From assembly GCA_022865445.1 (NCBI GenBank), contig JALHSX010000041.1, positions 1-5,736 of the forward strand: a stretch of 5,736 bases of DNA, given 5' to 3'. Within the stretch, counting starts at the first letter, position 1. Every line of letters begins with the position of its first letter. The translations under genes were made by a program, and so were the position numbers. Below the pieces are notes generated by a model. It was not told the origin of the DNA. It saw only the letters and a program-made list of their open reading frames with translations, and did not search any database. Below are positions 1-5,610 of this stretch, one piece after another. Source of the DNA: Thermoplasmata archaeon (GTDB lineage: Archaea > Thermoplasmatota > Thermoplasmata > UBA10834).

Positions 1-106
1 AGCCGGACTTGAACTTGAACATCTGGCTATTTGTCAATCAGGGGGGGCAAAGTACCGAGATACAAACCGTTTCATCGACTTTCTTCGTGAATGATTAGGT
101 TCACAT
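1..106 (+). repeat. Dispersed intergenic element, copy 1 (left end cut by the window)
   Basis: The first 41 bases match 1229-1269 with only two mismatches. They contain an inverted repeat, AGCCGGA (1-7) and TCTGGCT (22-28), which pairs in plus-strand RNA with one G-U. The loop is built on a tandem CTTGAA hexamer. After it come CAATCAG (35-41) and ACCGAG (54-59), in the order seen in the other copies, with one extra base. A TAGG-TTCACAT box at 96-106 resembles 3821-3832 in copy 4. A frame open from base 2 to a stop at 92-94 reads as a plausible protein tail, but the same sequence recurs in non-coding positions, so I treat it as repeat. Bases 107-272 show nothing I recognise beyond a small GGGC-TAG-GCCC dyad near 163-173. 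Confidence 0.65.
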
Positions 107-272
107 GGGAGCGGTTTTGATCACGCTGTATGGGTTCGCTTTCAGTCCGAGCATTACTGGGTCGGGCTAGGCCCACATCCATGAATCACATCAGAGTAAG
201 AGCTGCTCCAGATCGCGTTCGGGCGAGCCTCTCTTCCGTTGGAAAGCGTCATCTAGCGGGTACCCATACGGG

Positions 273-1139
273 ATGCTGGGCACTATGAAGTCCGATAGGC
301 ATGGGTTGGGGACTGAACCCTCACCGGGAGGAGTAGTCAAGGCGTGCGAGGAGAACTACGCAGACTACTGGAGATGCGTGGCCCTCTCATCGAATGCCGA
401 CTTCTCCGAGGTCAGGGGAATCACAAGATGCATAACAGGCCTTCAGCAGGAAATGTTCAATATTGTTCTTAGATGCCGCCTCCGAGGGGATGCCATCGAT
501 GCGAGGATAGACGAGGAGATCAAGGACTTCAAAGCTCGTCAGATTCCCGTGATATGGCATGTCGGCATGTTGACGGAGCCAAAGGACCTCAGCAGATACT
601 TGGAGGCGCGCGGATTCCCCAACGACTACGACCTTGCCGCGATGGCGGTGGACCTCGAGTCTGTAGATGGCGGAGCCGGTCACCAGAATGGCGTGACTGT
701 CAGGCGGGTCGCGACCGAGCAGGATTGCAGGGAATGGGCGGACGTTCTCACCGGGTCCTGGGAATCGCCAAAGGAGGTCGCCCCGTGGATGATGAACAAT
801 GCATGTTTCAATCTCGCGATTGAGCAATGTCGCGGCTTGTCGCTCCCGAGAAAGATGTATCTCGTTTCCTTGGAAGGGGCCTCTTCTGCCGGATCGATGC
901 TGTTCTGGGGCAACGGTATCGCCGGACTTCAGTCGGTTGGAACCGTTCACGCTGCGAGGCGCAAGGGTGTGGGCACCGCCGTCGTGGAGGGCGCCCTTGC
1001 GGACGCACGCACAATGGGGTTCAAGCATGTCGTCGTTCTGTCAACCGTGGAGGCAGTGGACATGTACAAGCGCTGTGGGTTTCGTCTTTTCGGGAAGCTT
1101 CCTGAGCACACGATGGACCTCCGGAAGGTTGAGCGGTGA
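273..1139 (+). CDS. GNAT-family N-acetyltransferase, two-domain
   Basis: Probable cytosolic acetyl-CoA-dependent N-acetyltransferase of 288 residues; the acceptor cannot be told from sequence. The C-terminal half (about 140-288) is a GNAT domain. The acetyl-CoA pyrophosphate loop is RRKGVGT (229-235), matching the family R/QxxGxG/A signature. It follows a beta strand ending SVGT (221-224) and precedes the helix VVEGALADA. Motif B is VDMYKRCGF (262-270), with Tyr265 where many GNATs have the general acid. The N-terminal half (about 25-130) has a conserved-looking segment, IPVIWHVG (91-98), then DLSRYLEARGF (105-115). This suits the non-catalytic N-terminal domain of tandem-fold GNATs, which often lacks the CoA loop. 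The start is uncertain: ATG 273 or in-frame ATG 285; neither has a good ribosome binding site or a clear TATA box. The gene lies alone between repeat copies 1 and 2. Family call sure; substrate unknown. Confidence 0.88.
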   Translation: MLGTMKSDRHGLGTEPSPGGVVKACEENYADYWRCVALSSNADFSEVRGITRCITGLQQEMFNIVLRCRLRGDAIDARIDEEIKDFKARQIPVIWHVGMLTEPKDLSRYLEARGFPNDYDLAAMAVDLESVDGGAGHQNGVTVRRVATEQDCREWADVLTGSWESPKEVAPWMMNNACFNLAIEQCRGLSLPRKMYLVSLEGASSAGSMLFWGNGIAGLQSVGTVHAARRKGVGTAVVEGALADARTMGFKHVVVLSTVEAVDMYKRCGFRLFGKLPEHTMDLRKVER

Positions 1140-1226
1140 GACGCTCCAACTCAGAGCTGCTATCGGTCCTCGTTCCGCAAACATGAACCGGCAGGGTCAG
1201 TGGAAATGCGAGAGATGGATGTGCAG

Positions 1227-1341
1227 GGAGCCGGACTTGAACTTGAACATCTGGCTCTTTCTCAATCAGAGGACTATTGCACCGAGCTAGACTCCTTCTC
1301 AGTACTGTCTCTAGGCCCTTCCGTGAAGGCGATTTCACAGA
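1227..1341 (+). repeat. Dispersed intergenic element, copy 2
   Basis: This is the clearest full copy, starting 87 bases after the acetyltransferase stop. Left arm GAGCCGGA (1228-1235) pairs with TCTGGCTC (1250-1257), eight pairs with one G-U, closing a loop with a tandem CTTGAA. The box TTGCACCGAGC then begins 25 bases after the TGGCTC start (1252) and runs into TAGACTCC (1277-1295). A second small hairpin, CCTTC-CGT-GAAGG, lies at 1317-1329, and a GATTTCACA box at 1331-1339 echoes the 3' box of copies 1 and 4. The region lies between convergent genes, so the hairpin could help end either transcript, although no T-run follows it. A GTG-started frame crossing it (1200-1406) has no support as a gene. 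The remaining 1140-1226 and 1342-1376 hold nothing I recognise. Confidence 0.65.
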
Positions 1342-1376
1342 ACAAACCTAGGCGATTGTGCCTGAATGCCGATCGA

Positions 1377-2078
1377 TCAGAAGTCAGGGGGAGGCGGCGG
1401 TGGTAGATCCTCCTCAGGATACGGCGTCTGGGGTGGCTGTCCTTGAGGGATCGAAGAGCGGTACTGAGGATACGCAGTCTGAGATGGTTGTCCCGCTGAT
1501 GGCATCGCGACCTGGTCGGCGGGGACGGCCATTGCTTCCAGATTCGGCGGGAACGTCACGCGGACGCCTTGCTTCAGCCCGTAATTGTTGATCGCGAGAG
1601 CGAGCTTCAATCTGGGTATGCATAGGACGCTGACCTGCGCCCCCTCTTGGATCAAGCCCTCGATCTCCCTGGTTGCAATGAGGGAGATCGGGCCCACAGT
1701 CCATGACGGGACATTCTTTGCCGCGCGGCTCTTGTACGCCGGCCCCTGGACCTCGATCGCCATACCCTCTCTCATCGCGTCTGAGATCTTCTTGCGCATA
1801 AGAAGCGTGTTTAGAGACATGCCAAGTGCCACGAGTCCTATGGCAATCATGATCATGGAAAACACCATAGAGAAGGTCTCGTCGATTATGAGGTCCGCGA
1901 TTACAAATGTGTATAAGATAAAGAAGACAAGGGATACGACCGCGATTCCCCTCAGCCCATTTTGGAGCATCTTGTACGATCCGACTGCGAACTGCCTCTC
2001 CGTATCTGTCAGCGGCCGCTTGACGATCCGATTGAAAGCGGTCGCCTGACCTGGGAAATACTGCTGTGGAGCGTTCAT
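1377..2078 (-). CDS. Two-span membrane protein with proline-rich C-terminal tail
   Basis: I do not recognise the family. The protein is 233 residues if translation starts at the ATG at 2078-2076. That start overlaps the upstream gene's stop as ATGA and has a G-rich stretch shortly upstream, so I prefer it to the ATG at 2120, which would add 14 residues inside the neighbour. An N-terminal soluble part (1-43) carries an acidic-basic stretch, LTDTERQFAVGSYKML. Two hydrophobic spans follow at about 44-65 and 69-93, joined by a very short acidic turn (DE), so both ends should be on the same side. RKK after span 2 suggests that side is the cytoplasm. A soluble domain of roughly 90 residues (about 95-185) contains IPRLKLALAINNYGLKQG. 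The last 50 residues are rich in Pro, Gln and Tyr, ending in a run of six prolines before DF. Such tails often bind partners; that role is inference. Translationally coupled to the exported zinc-ribbon protein upstream. Confidence 0.82.
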   Translation of the reverse strand: MNAPQQYFPGQATAFNRIVKRPLTDTERQFAVGSYKMLQNGLRGIAVVSLVFFILYTFVIADLIIDETFSMVFSMIMIAIGLVALGMSLNTLLMRKKISDAMREGMAIEVQGPAYKSRAAKNVPSWTVGPISLIATREIEGLIQEGAQVSVLCIPRLKLALAINNYGLKQGVRVTFPPNLEAMAVPADQVAMPSAGQPSQTAYPQYRSSIPQGQPPQTPYPEEDLPPPPPPDF

Positions 2079-2977
2079 GGGGGATCGAGCCCCCCAGGCG
2101 GTGCTCGTCTGCAAGAGCATGACCAGCCTTCAGCAGTGACCATTAGGGGCGAGCCGCAGTACTGGCAGAAGCGCTTCTTGAGCGTGTCTGTGGGGTGAAT
2201 ATCAGTCGGTTTGATCTCAGTCGGCGTGCCCATCACGACATTGGGGAATTGTATGTCCGTCTGCATCCTCATCCGAGGCACATCCGGCAGAGGCCTCGTG
2301 ACCCCTCCTGTCTGGTCCCTGAACGAGGCCATAGACTGCGAAGGTGCGTAGGGCGTCCCGAGGGTCGTCTTGGATGGAGGCATGATCGAACCTCCCATGT
2401 AGTGGGGTGGGGGCAATAGGGATACTGCGAAGCCCGCAAGGAATCCGCCGATAGCGATCGGCGCAGCATATGCGGCCAGATTCGGCAGCGCACCTATGCT
2501 GGTGCCACCGCCGCCGCGCGTGAGGTCCAAGGTCCAGCTGTTCACAATTCCAGACGTGTCCGTATACTGGCCGCTCCCGGTCATCCTTCCACCAGATACC
2601 GTCAAGGCGAATGTGTAGAACCTTCCGTCGGTCCCGTGTACCCTCAGGGAGACGCTAGAGCCGAGCACCGTGTAGTCGACGCCGACATTGGTGATCATGC
2701 CGATTCCCGACAGGGCCGACTCCCAACCCGGCTGGTTGATTACTACATTGGTGCACGTCAGCTTGAAAGAGCCCGTGCCTGAATCGAGAGTGAGCTTGCC
2801 GTCGTAATAGAAATCAGCTGGCCAGGTGTGGTCGAAATACCCATGGCCAGGGGTCGTGGAAGTCCACGTGCCGCTCACGGTATCCGCTCTTGTGCCACCG
2901 CTGGCGATGAGCATGAACGAAAGCACGATCAAAGACATTCCCGGAATCACGAATGCTAGGCGCCCGCCTCTTGACAT
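2075..2977 (-). CDS. Exported single-span protein with outer beta-rich domain and cytoplasmic zinc ribbon
   Basis: Protein of 300 residues, family not recognised. The start at 2977-2975 is chosen because AGGTGAGGT lies a few bases upstream, a signal peptide begins there and a TATA box fits; the frame stays open upstream, but that part crosses the promoter. Residues 1-31 form a signal peptide (basic start, hydrophobic 8-25, likely cleavage after TRA). Residues 32-155 are rich in Gly, Ser, Thr and alternating hydrophobics, as in a beta sandwich or barrel, with a WTSTTPGHGYFDHTWP segment. A Gly run (155-158) leads to a transmembrane span at about 169-188. The rest should be cytoplasmic: a proline-rich linker (189-265) and a C-terminal zinc ribbon, CQYCG (271-275) pairing with CSC (287-289). 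This is first in a two-gene operon. An outer domain joined to an inner metal-binding module suggests sensing or scaffolding; that is inference. Confidence 0.82.
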   Translation of the reverse strand: MSRGGRLAFVIPGMSLIVLSFMLIASGGTRADTVSGTWTSTTPGHGYFDHTWPADFYYDGKLTLDSGTGSFKLTCTNVVINQPGWESALSGIGMITNVGVDYTVLGSSVSLRVHGTDGRFYTFALTVSGGRMTGSGQYTDTSGIVNSWTLDLTRGGGGTSIGALPNLAAYAAPIAIGGFLAGFAVSLLPPPHYMGGSIMPPSKTTLGTPYAPSQSMASFRDQTGGVTRPLPDVPRMRMQTDIQFPNVVMGTPTEIKPTDIHPTDTLKKRFCQYCGSPLMVTAEGWSCSCRRAPPGGLDPP

Positions 2978-2981
2978 GATT

Positions 2982-2991
2982 GACCTCACCT
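2982..2991 (-). promoter_or_regulatory. Ribosome binding site of the exported zinc-ribbon protein
   Basis: On the minus strand the start at 2977 is preceded by GAGGTGAGGT, a strong match to the anti-16S sequence at normal distance. It decides in favour of this start over the upstream ATGs in the same frame (3226, 3091, 3064). Confidence 0.75.
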
Positions 2992-3035
2992 CAGTCTGTC
3001 CGACAACGACTGCCAGTATCAAGGGGGTATTCACC

Positions 3036-3048
3036 GATTTATATATGT
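3036..3048 (-). promoter_or_regulatory. TATA box of the minus-strand operon
   Basis: Read on the minus strand the segment is CATATATAAAT, a good archaeal TATA box. A transcript starting about 25 bases downstream, near 3016, would have a leader of about 38 bases containing the ribosome binding site. The plus-strand reading, TTTATATAT, is also TATA-like, so the box might fire in both directions. Confidence 0.65.
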
Positions 3049-3056
3049 CACTTGTA

Positions 3057-3074
3057 ATTATCATCGGTGATAAT
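3057..3074. promoter_or_regulatory. Perfect inverted repeat, candidate operator
   Basis: ATTATCA-TCGG-TGATAAT is a perfect 7-base dyad with a 4-base spacer. It lies about 10 bases upstream of the minus-strand TATA box, where archaeal activators or repressors often bind. It has no T-run on either side and lies outside any gene, so a regulator site is more likely than a terminator. The regulator is unknown. Confidence 0.45.
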
Positions 3075-3091
3075 CGATTTAGAGACAGCAT

Positions 3092-3217
3092 GGAGCCGTG
3101 CGTGTTTCGCAAGATGTGGCTCTTCGACTGCCAAATGATTCTTGCACCGAGCCAGACTCCTCCTTTCCTTTCTACTCCTGATTCTCTTTTCGGAGTCCTT
3201 GGCAGTAGAATCCATAT
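3092..3217 (+). repeat. Dispersed intergenic element, copy 3
   Basis: GGAGCCG (3092-3098), then 18 bases, then TGGCTCTT (3117-3124), exactly the layout of copy 2 but with an almost wholly different loop. The loop here has its own small dyad, TGCG...CGCA. The box TTGCACCGAGCCAGACTCCT begins at 3142, again 25 bases after the right arm, and differs from copy 2 at one base over 20. GGCTC could pair either with the upstream GAGCC (3095 region) or with the downstream GAGCC (about 3149-3153), giving two exclusive folds. A pyrimidine-rich tract (about 3158-3190) and a TAGAATCCATAT box (3206-3217) follow. The copy sits between the divergent promoter and the small gene at 3275. Confidence 0.62.
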
Positions 3218-3219
3218 AG
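3213..3219 (+). promoter_or_regulatory. Possible TATA box of the small gene
   Basis: CATATAG lies about 60 bases before the start at 3275, which would give a leader of roughly 35 bases. The match is weak, and it falls on the 3' box of repeat copy 3. Confidence 0.3.
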
Positions 3220-3260
3220 TTCGCAACTAGATTCAGACTTGGCCTCGAGGGTGGTTCGAG

Positions 3261-3270
3261 GGGGAGGTGA
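3261..3270 (+). promoter_or_regulatory. Ribosome binding site of the small gene
   Basis: GGGGAGGTGA ends four bases before the ATG at 3275. It fixes that start and rules out the in-frame TTG at 3239. Confidence 0.75.
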
Positions 3271-3274
3271 AACG

Positions 3275-3625
3275 ATGTTGTTGCTTTGGAGCGCCAACCT
3301 GGAGAAAGGAAGAGATTTTGAATACAAGAAGTTCATTGCCAAGAATCTCGCGTCATACAAGAAGCGTCATCCGCCTGGCTGGACTCTCAGAGGAGTCTAT
3401 GGCTCAACGTTCTACATAGGCAAGTACGACGTGACATGGGTCTGGGAATTTCGTAAGTTCGCTGACCTGGATGCCGTGCGCGAATACAGTGACCCAGTGA
3501 TAGACAATCTCTCTATGGAAGAATTTGACTTCTACGTTCCCGGTTCTGGAAACACCACGATCCTTCGCGATGTGCATGAATGGAACGTACTGGCCCCGAA
3601 GAAGCGGAGGAAATCCGCGAAGTGA
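3275..3625 (+). CDS. Small protein of unknown function, possible ferredoxin-like alpha+beta fold
   Basis: Protein of 116 residues with no signal peptide and no membrane span, so probably cytosolic. I do not recognise the family with certainty. The pattern is strand (MLLLWSANLE), a basic helix (EYKKFIAKNLASYKKRHP), strands (WTLRGVYGSTFYIG and YDVTWVWEF), a helix (DLDAVREYSD) and a last acidic aromatic part (EEFDFYVPG). That order resembles dimeric alpha+beta barrel proteins such as the NIPSNAP or EthD-like groups; this is a fold guess, not an assignment. No catalytic motif is visible. The tail, KKRRKSAK, is strongly basic and may touch nucleic acid or simply be a flexible end. The gene has its own strong ribosome binding site and is followed by a hairpin, so it looks monocistronic. 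Confidence 0.72.
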   Translation: MLLLWSANLEKGRDFEYKKFIAKNLASYKKRHPPGWTLRGVYGSTFYIGKYDVTWVWEFRKFADLDAVREYSDPVIDNLSMEEFDFYVPGSGNTTILRDVHEWNVLAPKKRRKSAK

Positions 3626-3632
3626 TTCGTAT

Positions 3633-3696
3633 TGCAGCTGGGAAACCGTTTTCCGAGAGAGCTGCACCATGGGTGCAGCCTCTTCTTCATTTGTGT
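3633..3696 (+). terminator. Hairpin terminator or attenuator-like structure after the small gene
   Basis: GCTGCACC (3661-3668) and GGTGCAGC (3672-3679) form a perfect 8-pair stem with an ATG loop. A pyrimidine-rich tract, CTCTTCTTCATTTG, follows. Upstream, TGCAGCT (3633-3639) can instead pair with AGCTGCA (3660-3666), enclosing a second perfect stem, GGAAA-CCGT-TTTCC (3641-3654). The two folds share bases 3661-3666 and exclude each other. The position just after the stop at 3625 favours termination or 3' end formation. Confidence 0.5.
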
Positions 3697-3724
3697 GGGT
3701 GCATGCATCCGACGGCGGCTCGCA

Positions 3725-3832
3725 GGAGGCCGTATGCATATTCAGACACCCGGTTCTCCTTCGATCAGGCGATCTTCGCACCGGGCCGGACTCTTTCCTC
3801 TCATTCACTTTGGTCTTTTCTAGGATTCACAT
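3725..3832 (+). repeat. Dispersed intergenic element, copy 4
   Basis: GGAGGCCG (3725-3732), 18 bases, CGGTTCTCC (3751-3759). Both arms differ from copies 2 and 3, yet they still pair (GGAG with CTCC and CCG with CGG around a bulge), which hints at a kept stem. TTCGATCAG follows, then TCGCACCGGGCCGGACTC starting at 3776, exactly 25 bases after the right arm. A pyrimidine-rich tract (about 3790-3820) and a TAGGATTCACAT box (3821-3832) complete it. The rest of the 360-base gap between genes (3697-3724 and 3833-3937) shows no gene I can support. Confidence 0.58.
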
Positions 3833-3937
3833 CGTTGTTCGCTCTACGAGCAATCTTCACTTTCTTCTCTGTATGTTCTCCGCCCGAAATCCAATGCTTT
3901 GTTGCCGCACCTCGACCATAGTCAGTAAGCGCGAATT

Positions 3938-3946
3938 CTTAAATAC
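3938..3946 (+). promoter_or_regulatory. TATA box of the secreted protease
   Basis: CTTAAATAC lies about 45 bases before the ATG at 3986 in an otherwise GC-rich gap. A start of transcription near 3967 would leave a leader of about 20 bases that carries the ribosome binding site. Confidence 0.6.
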
Positions 3947-3973
3947 ACTTATTCGGATGACTGACTCAGCTAA

Positions 3974-3982
3974 AGGGGGAGG
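3974..3982 (+). promoter_or_regulatory. Ribosome binding site of the secreted protease
   Basis: GGGGGAGG lies just before the ATG at 3986 and supports that start, which also gives a complete signal peptide. Confidence 0.7.
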
Positions 3983-3985
3983 ACC

Positions 3986-5377
3986 ATGAAGATAGGTACT
4001 GGAAAACGAGGGTTTGTCAGATTGGCCTTAGTCGCCATCTGCGCTATGGTGTTGATTGTCCCATTGGCAAGCGTCCATGTGAATGCAGCTCCGAAGATTT
4101 CACTGGAAGCCCGCAGCACATGGGATGCCGACATGATAAACAGCGATATCACAGGATACACCGGAAAGGGCGTGTACGTTGCAGTCTTGGACACTGGACT
4201 AGCGCCTAACTGGAAAGATTACTTCCCTGTGGATCACATAGCGACCAACCTTGGAAAAGGCTTCAAAGAAAACATCGTATGGGACCAGGAGACGCAGAAA
4301 TTCGTTGAAAGCGGGATAGTATATGAGATAAGCTGGATTGGAAGCACCGGCTCCACTCACGGCACACACGTGACAAGCACAATACTCGGCTACAATTACT
4401 ATGCGCCGGCCGACGCCGCCGCAGGATTGCCCCTGAAGCCAGTGTTCGTGAAGGGAATAGCTCCTGACGTGACGATCATACCCGTCAGGGTCTTGGCCGA
4501 CTACACGATCGGAAAGTCGCACACCGATCCAGTCGACTACACTGACCAGAAGTTTGTCATGGGCACGGATCGCGCAGTAGCAGCAGGGATAAGATATGCG
4601 ACTGACCTGAAAATAGCAGGCTACAGCCCGATGATCGTCACAATGAGCCTCGGAGGACCTTCTCCATCGACAGTCATGTCTGACGCAATCGACTATGCAG
4701 TATCCAACGGCGTAATCGTTGTAGCATCAGCAGGAAACGAGGGAGACGCTGGCATGGGCTACCCAGGCGCTTACCAGAACGTCATATCAGTAGGCGCTTG
4801 CGGATGGCAGTACGAGTGGTACGCACCCGGCGATGTCCCTGTTCCGCCAACACCCCGCTACAGACTCTGGTGGCTCCAAGACACGACCTACGGCTACAAT
4901 AACATAACTGAGGATCAGTCAGATCTGGCCAGTCAGGTCTATATAACTTCATGGAGCAGCAGACAACTAGAGGGGCAGTATCTTGACGTTGTGGCTCCAG
5001 GGAGCTGGGTCAGAGGACCATATCCAGGAGTCCCAGGCTACTCCCATCTCCCGTGGTGGAGCTCGGGACTTGGATGGATGATGAACAACCCCGGTAACTT
5101 CTACTATCTAGGCGGAACGAGCATGGCTGCGCCACACGTGACAGGCGTCGCCGCCCAGATGCTCCAGAAGAACCCGTTGTTGGGTCAGGCAGATGTCGAG
5201 ACAATCCTGAAGGCCACAGCTCTGCCAATAGAAGACGGTTCTATGAACATATTCGATTCGGTCCCGATAACGCCAACAACGCCAACGGGTTGGGATTGGT
5301 GTGCCTACTCGTGGGAAACCGACGCAACCGGTTCGGGTCTAGTCCAGGCAAATGCAGCTTTGGCCGCCATACCCTGA
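3986..5377 (+). CDS. Secreted subtilisin-like serine protease (peptidase family S8)
   Basis: Exported endopeptidase of 463 residues. A signal peptide covers about 1-34 (KRGFVR, hydrophobic 13-28, likely cleavage near VNA-A). The catalytic triad is complete: Asp69 in VAVLDTG, His125 in HGTH and Ser379 in GGTSMAAPH. The oxyanion-hole Asn is Asn251 in ASAGNEG. Only about 34 residues separate the predicted cleavage site from the Asp69 strand, so the usual I9-type propeptide of roughly 70-80 residues is missing. Two aromatic-rich insertions lie at about 274-325 and 340-375, just before the serine; the second has many Trp, Tyr and Pro. The protein stops at residue 463 with no membrane anchor or obvious C-terminal domain, so it is probably released. 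Cys272 and Cys439 could form a disulfide; that is a guess. The gene has its own promoter and ribosome binding site. Likely role is extracellular protein degradation; the family call is secure, the substrate unknown. Confidence 0.96.
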   Translation: MKIGTGKRGFVRLALVAICAMVLIVPLASVHVNAAPKISLEARSTWDADMINSDITGYTGKGVYVAVLDTGLAPNWKDYFPVDHIATNLGKGFKENIVWDQETQKFVESGIVYEISWIGSTGSTHGTHVTSTILGYNYYAPADAAAGLPLKPVFVKGIAPDVTIIPVRVLADYTIGKSHTDPVDYTDQKFVMGTDRAVAAGIRYATDLKIAGYSPMIVTMSLGGPSPSTVMSDAIDYAVSNGVIVVASAGNEGDAGMGYPGAYQNVISVGACGWQYEWYAPGDVPVPPTPRYRLWWLQDTTYGYNNITEDQSDLASQVYITSWSSRQLEGQYLDVVAPGSWVRGPYPGVPGYSHLPWWSSGLGWMMNNPGNFYYLGGTSMAAPHVTGVAAQMLQKNPLLGQADVETILKATALPIEDGSMNIFDSVPITPTTPTGWDWCAYSWETDATGSGLVQANAALAAIP

Positions 5378-5383
5378 TCCAAT

Positions 5384-5454
5384 GCAGGGTTCCCTAGCCT
5401 GCCGCGGATTGGAGTCTGCCTCTGTCAAACCCTTTCTCTTTTCGTTTTCATTTC
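5384..5454 (+). terminator. Likely terminator of the protease gene
   Basis: A short dyad, GCAGG (5384-5388) with CCTGC (5398-5402), lies just after the stop. A T-rich tract with runs TTTCTCTTTT and GTTTTCATTT follows at 5433-5454. T-rich tracts are the usual archaeal termination signal; the dyad may be incidental. Confidence 0.45.
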
Positions 5455-5536
5455 ATACCGGCAGGTGTCGCCTCCAGCTTTGACTACCGGTATATTCTGG
5501 GCCGCATTCCGTGCACTCGCATCACAAGTAGCGCGT

Positions 5537-5610
5537 TCAGCCATGTGCATATGGACGGCCGGCTCTTCTTCAATCAGAGGGCTGTCGCGCTGGACGGAAC
5601 CAGAATCGGA
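5537..5610 (+). repeat. Dispersed intergenic element, copy 5
   Basis: AGCC (5539-5542) and GGCT (5561-5564) mark the arms; the space between is shorter than in copies 2-4. An inner dyad, CCAT...ATGG, lies in the loop. CGGCTCTTCTTCAATCAGAGG (from 5560) matches the right arm and CAATCAG box of copy 2 closely. TCGCGCTGGACGGAACC begins at 5585, exactly 25 bases after the right arm. The loop, GTGCATATG, also resembles copy 4 (ATGCATAT). No 3' box like those of copies 1 and 4 is clear. This copy overlaps the uncertain reading frame at 5551. Confidence 0.5.

Noticed and set aside
1..94. Open frame from base 2 to a stop at 92-94, as the tail of a gene entering from the left
   Set aside because: Most of it is repeat copy 1, which recurs in positions that are clearly not coding. 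Without the sequence to the left it cannot be supported.
1227..1295. Minus-strand tRNA-like reading of repeat copy 2 (TTCAAGTCC, TAGCTC and possible acceptor pairing)
   Set aside because: The T stem does not pair, no proper anticodon arm forms, and the T-loop-like bases are absent from copies 3-5.
1200..1406. GTG-started frame of 68 codons after the acetyltransferase, in the same frame as that gene
   Set aside because: It crosses repeat copy 2, has no ribosome binding site, overlaps the end of the minus-strand gene, and the acetyltransferase already ends naturally at its own stop.
2826..3230. Plus-strand frame of 134 codons opposite the exported protein gene
   Set aside because: It is antisense to a gene with a signal peptide, promoter and ribosome binding site, and runs through the divergent promoter and repeat copy 3.
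3525..3989. Plus-strand frames filling the gap before the protease (3525-3989, 3580-3921)
   Set aside because: They begin inside the small gene in other frames, have no ribosome binding sites, and cover a hairpin, a repeat copy and the protease promoter.
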